Source of the DNA: Flavobacteriales bacterium
Lineage (GTDB): Bacteria > Bacteroidota > Bacteroidia > Flavobacteriales_D > Sanyastnellaceae
Length of the DNA: 64,000 nt
Assembly: GCA_029238785.1 (NCBI GenBank)
Contig: JAQWFN010000095.1
Coordinates: forward strand, 1 to 64,000
Direction: 5' to 3'
Of the stretch, positions 62,013 through 64,000 are shown in pieces. Position 1 is the first letter of the stretch. Each line of letters begins with the position of its first letter. The notes beneath the pieces were generated by a model. The model made no database searches, was not told the origin of the DNA, and saw only the letters and a program-made list of their open reading frames with translations. The position numbers and the translations under genes are program-made.

Positions 62013-62236
62013 TTATCCAAAAAGTTTACCTAGACCACCTCCAAGCATGTCTTTGGCTTTTCCGCCCAACATGTTCTTCGCTTGATCCATGAGGTTTCCA
62101 CCATCCATTCCAAGACTCTCCATTAGTCCTTCTGCAGAATTTGGAGCGTCTCCAGACTGAAATTTAGAGAAACGTTGTTGTTCTACAGCACATCACCAAA
62201 TTGGCTTTTTGCTGCGTTTAATAGTTGATCTAACAT
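62013..62236 (-). pseudogene. Small Gly-rich helical protein gene with a 1-nt frameshift
   Basis: The ATG at 62236 gives MLDQLLNAAKSQFGDV before a TAG; the next frame gives VEQQRFSKFQSGDAPNSAEG and a Met/Gly/Lys-rich tail (NMLGGKAKDMLGGGLGKLFG) to a stop at 62013. The total length is 224 bases, one short of a multiple of three, so a single missing base near 62184 would restore one frame of about 74 residues. It starts like DUF937-type proteins (MLDQLL), an uncertain link. Located 21 bp upstream of the other damaged small gene, and codirectional with it. Confidence 0.7.
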
Positions 62237-62259
62237 GATTTCAGTTTTAAGAATGTCGT

Positions 62260-62889
62260 TTATTTCTTCGTCGTTAAAGCGTTGGTTTCACGGATTTTCG
62301 TGTTTACTGCCTTCACTGCTTCAATTGCTTTGGCAATTTTTTCTTTCTGCACCGCTGCTTCTTCTTTAGAAATTGCTCCAGATTCAATATCTGCCGCCAA
62401 TTTATCTTGTGCTGCTTGAATTTTCATTTTAGCATTAGCCACCTTCTCGTTACTTTCTGCAACTTCAGTTTGCGCTTTTACTTTTTTGATTTCAAGAACT
62501 TCTTCTGGAGCCTTTTTAGCGATCTCTTCCTCACTCATGTTTTGGATTTCGAGCACTTCTTTTTTACTCTTACCGGTTGATTTAGCAATGTCTTCGCTAA
62601 CTGATTCTTTGCGAATCATATCGCGCATTTTTGCTTCTTTTTCTCCTGTAGGGTCGAGCTTTTCTTTTTGCTCTTCTACCATTTCTTTGCCCTTCTCGTA
62701 AGCTTCTTTGCCTTCTTCAACTTTTCCTTGGGCTTTTTCTAAGCCTTTCTCTGCTTGAGCTTTATTGTCTTCCGCCTTTTGCAAACCCTTCTCAGAAGAG
62801 ACTTTTGCTTTGTCTATTTTCCCTTGTACTTGAGCTTGTGCAGCAGTGATCAAGATCAAACATGCTGCTGATAATAGTAACTTCTTCAT
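62260..62889 (-). CDS. Exported Lys/Glu-rich coiled-coil protein
   Basis: 209 residues from the ATG at 62889, which starts a signal peptide (MKKLLLSAACLILITAAQAQ); the ATG at 62913 is less likely. The mature part is almost entirely charged helix (KVSSEKGLQKAEDNKAQAEK, about 30-70; MSEEEIAKKAPEEVLEIKKV, about 119-138; later heptads to about 200), predicting a long coiled coil in the periplasm. No enzyme motif is seen. Function unknown; possibly a structural or scaffold protein. It is preceded by a small lipoprotein gene and followed by two damaged small genes. Confidence 0.85.
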   Translation of the reverse strand: MKKLLLSAACLILITAAQAQVQGKIDKAKVSSEKGLQKAEDNKAQAEKGLEKAQGKVEEGKEAYEKGKEMVEEQKEKLDPTGEKEAKMRDMIRKESVSEDIAKSTGKSKKEVLEIQNMSEEEIAKKAPEEVLEIKKVKAQTEVAESNEKVANAKMKIQAAQDKLAADIESGAISKEEAAVQKEKIAKAIEAVKAVNTKIRETNALTTKK

Positions 62890-62899
62890 CTTTAAAATT

Positions 62900-63109
62900 T
62901 TATAGTTCTTCAACTGCAGCGTCTAATTGAGATGAAGCTTCGTTCAACTCTTTAACTACATTATCTATTTGATTGATTTCTTCTTGAACTGCAGGAGCAG
63001 CTACTTCTTGATCCATCGAATTTTCACCTTCGTGTGAATCTACAGTTTCGCCTCCTCCGCATGAAGCTAGAGCTGCTACAAGAGCAAAGGCAAGGATTGT
63101 TTTTTTCAT
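62900..63109 (-). CDS. Small lipoprotein
   Basis: 69 residues. Signal with lipobox LASC (Cys17; MKKTILAFALVAALASCGGG), then a short acidic Gln/Glu-rich helical tail (about 30-69, IDNVVKELNEASSQLDAAVE). No homology recognised; such peptides act as envelope lipoproteins. It lies 10 bp upstream of the coiled-coil protein gene and 16 bp downstream of the Zn-peptidase gene, so probably in one operon. Confidence 0.85.
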   Translation of the reverse strand: MKKTILAFALVAALASCGGGETVDSHEGENSMDQEVAAPAVQEEINQIDNVVKELNEASSQLDAAVEEL

Positions 63110-63125
63110 TATTCTTGGGTTTTGG

Positions 63126-63803
63126 TTATCTTCTATTTGCGTATTTCATGACGTAATAAAGCAAGGTTGCTAATGAGCCTAAGGCCGCTACAACATAAGT
63201 TCTTGCCGCCCATTTCAGAGCATCTTCACTTGCTGCATGTTCTCTTTGATTTACAATGCCTTTTTGTTCAATCCATGCTAGAGCGCGCTTACTGGCGTCA
63301 TATTCCACAGGTAAAGTTACAAAAGAGAACAAGGTGGTTACACTAAAAAGTACAATACCAATAAGCAGCAATTGAGGAAAGGTATTCAACAATAGAATTC
63401 CTCCCAATAGCACCCATTGAACCACCTTTGAAGAAATGTTCACTGCTGGTACAAGCCTTGATCTCATTTTCAGCCACTTGTATCCTTGGGCATGTTGAAC
63501 GGCATGTCCAACTTCATGGGCAGCCACTGCAGCGGCGGCGACATTGCGTTCACCGTAAACGACTTGACTCAAGTTCACTGTTTTATTCACTGGGTTGTAG
63601 TGGTCTGTGAGCTGACCACCAACTGAAATGACTTTAACATCTCTGATACCATGATCGCTTAACATGCGCTCAGCAATTTCTTTTCCGCTGAGGTTTGAGC
63701 TCAAATGCAATTGAGAGTACTTCTTAAATTTACTCTTCAATCGAGACTGTACTAGCATGCCAATCAAGGGAATGGCGATGAGGAGAAGGTATGCTCCGTT
63801 CAT
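63126..63803 (-). CDS. Zinc metallopeptidase (YugP/Zn_peptidase_2-type) membrane protein
   Basis: 225 residues. N-terminal transmembrane helix (about 4-20), then a peptidase domain with HEVGHAVQHA (about 96-105), LPVEYDASKRALAWIE (about 166-181; includes the Glu expected as third ligand) and two further helices (about 130-165 and 200-215). Neutral zinc membrane protease of unknown substrate, widely conserved in bacteria. Its start overlaps the small coding region at 63800-63955 in an ATGA. Confidence 0.92.
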   Translation of the reverse strand: MNGAYLLLIAIPLIGMLVQSRLKSKFKKYSQLHLSSNLSGKEIAERMLSDHGIRDVKVISVGGQLTDHYNPVNKTVNLSQVVYGERNVAAAAVAAHEVGHAVQHAQGYKWLKMRSRLVPAVNISSKVVQWVLLGGILLLNTFPQLLLIGIVLFSVTTLFSFVTLPVEYDASKRALAWIEQKGIVNQREHAASEDALKWAARTYVVAALGSLATLLYYVMKYANRR

Positions 63804-63955
63804 TGTTTAAGTGCTTCTGTTATGGGTTGAGACGCTTTTCCACCAAGATAGTCACATTCCATTAAAGATTTCATACCTGAAAAAGGAACTTCACTTTTTT
63901 CGTATCCAAAAATGTCATTCAAACCTTTCGATTGGTATTGGTCAGAAGTGTTCAT
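63800..63955 (-). CDS. 51-residue small protein, unknown function
   Basis: ATG at 63955 to TGA at 63800. The ATG overlaps the stop of the upstream partial gene (ATGA) and its own stop overlaps the Zn-peptidase start (ATGA), so both ends are coupled, which is the main evidence that it is real. Residues MNTSDQYQSKGLNDIFGYEK start the chain; no signal peptide or known domain. May be a small regulator or accessory factor for the neighbouring peptidase; that is guesswork. Confidence 0.6.
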   Translation of the reverse strand: MNTSDQYQSKGLNDIFGYEKSEVPFSGMKSLMECDYLGGKASQPITEALKQ

Positions 63956-64000
63956 TCGAATTCTGGTCCCACTTTTTCAAGCAAATAGCGCAAATGCCCA
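63952..64000 (-). CDS. C-terminal fragment of a gene running off the right edge
   Basis: Only about 15 codons are in the window, ending HLRYLLEKVGPEFE and a TGA that overlaps the start of the 51-residue gene. The reading is too short to name a family; it is called a gene only because its stop overlaps the following start in the same way as the next junctions. Confidence 0.5.
   Translation of the reverse strand, partial: GHLRYLLEKVGPEFE

Noticed and set aside
1-64000. tRNA, rRNA, insertion sequence or prophage signals
   Set aside because: No matching structures, transposase-like proteins or phage genes were recognised on reading both strands; absence is by eye only.

Overview
The window reads as a chromosomal segment of a marine-type Bacteroidota, most likely order Flavobacteriales (Crocinitomicaceae/Cryomorphaceae-like). 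The grounds are several secreted proteins ending in type A or type B type IX secretion (T9SS) sorting domains, a bacillithiol gene (bshC), TonB receptors with carboxypeptidase-like plugs, TAnnTTTG promoter elements a few bases before start codons, and Cys-rich NYNP/DDGSC repeats of the kind common in this group (the last from memory). No rRNA, tRNA, CRISPR array, transposase or phage gene was seen.

Layout. 1-2,080: a partial M1 aminopeptidase and an S23-like four-helix-bundle gene, the latter lying between two oppositely oriented arrays of a 7-bp repeat. 2,078-16,010: a minus-strand block with an ECF sigma factor, a single-pass membrane protein (putative anti-sigma) whose periplasmic part has PKD folds and a type-B-CTD-like end, three giant type B T9SS cargo proteins, a small exported protein and a stand-alone response regulator. 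16,200-21,141: mnmA and a giant type A cargo protein. 21,231-25,855: a third 7-bp array, a TonB receptor-like barrel, a HAD protein and bshC. 25,892-29,462: a second, parallel ECF block (sigma, membrane partner, outer-membrane barrel, type B cargo). 29,581-37,257: ACMSD-like hydrolase, peptide-binding lipoprotein, MORN protein, TonB receptor and ABC exporter. 37,254-46,021: a choice-of-anchor protein with a dockerin-like end, an epimerase, a CIA30 protein, a fasciclin protein with internally duplicated DNA, a possible small RNA, photolyase and a CoA-transferase. 45,988-51,713: a tightly overlapped exopolysaccharide operon (Wza, Wzc, RfbC, WecA/MraY-type transferase, lytic transglycosylase). 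51,796-64,000: CoA-binding protein, GNAT, MltG, two hybrid kinases, DUF2279, HerA-like ATPase, nuclease-like protein, small envelope proteins and a Zn-peptidase.

Two themes stand out. First, both ECF sigma genes have a putative membrane anti-sigma directly downstream, type B cargo genes nearby, and the same promoter-like motif (GCAACC, 16-17 bp, GTCT) upstream. That suggests two dedicated surface-protein regulatory circuits; in one, the anti-sigma itself carries a sorting-domain-like module. Second, three genes carry single lesions: an in-frame TGA in a hybrid kinase, an in-frame TAA in a small protein and a 1-nt frameshift next to it. These are either decay or consensus errors. All coordinates were counted by hand and functional calls rest on recognised motifs, not database searches.
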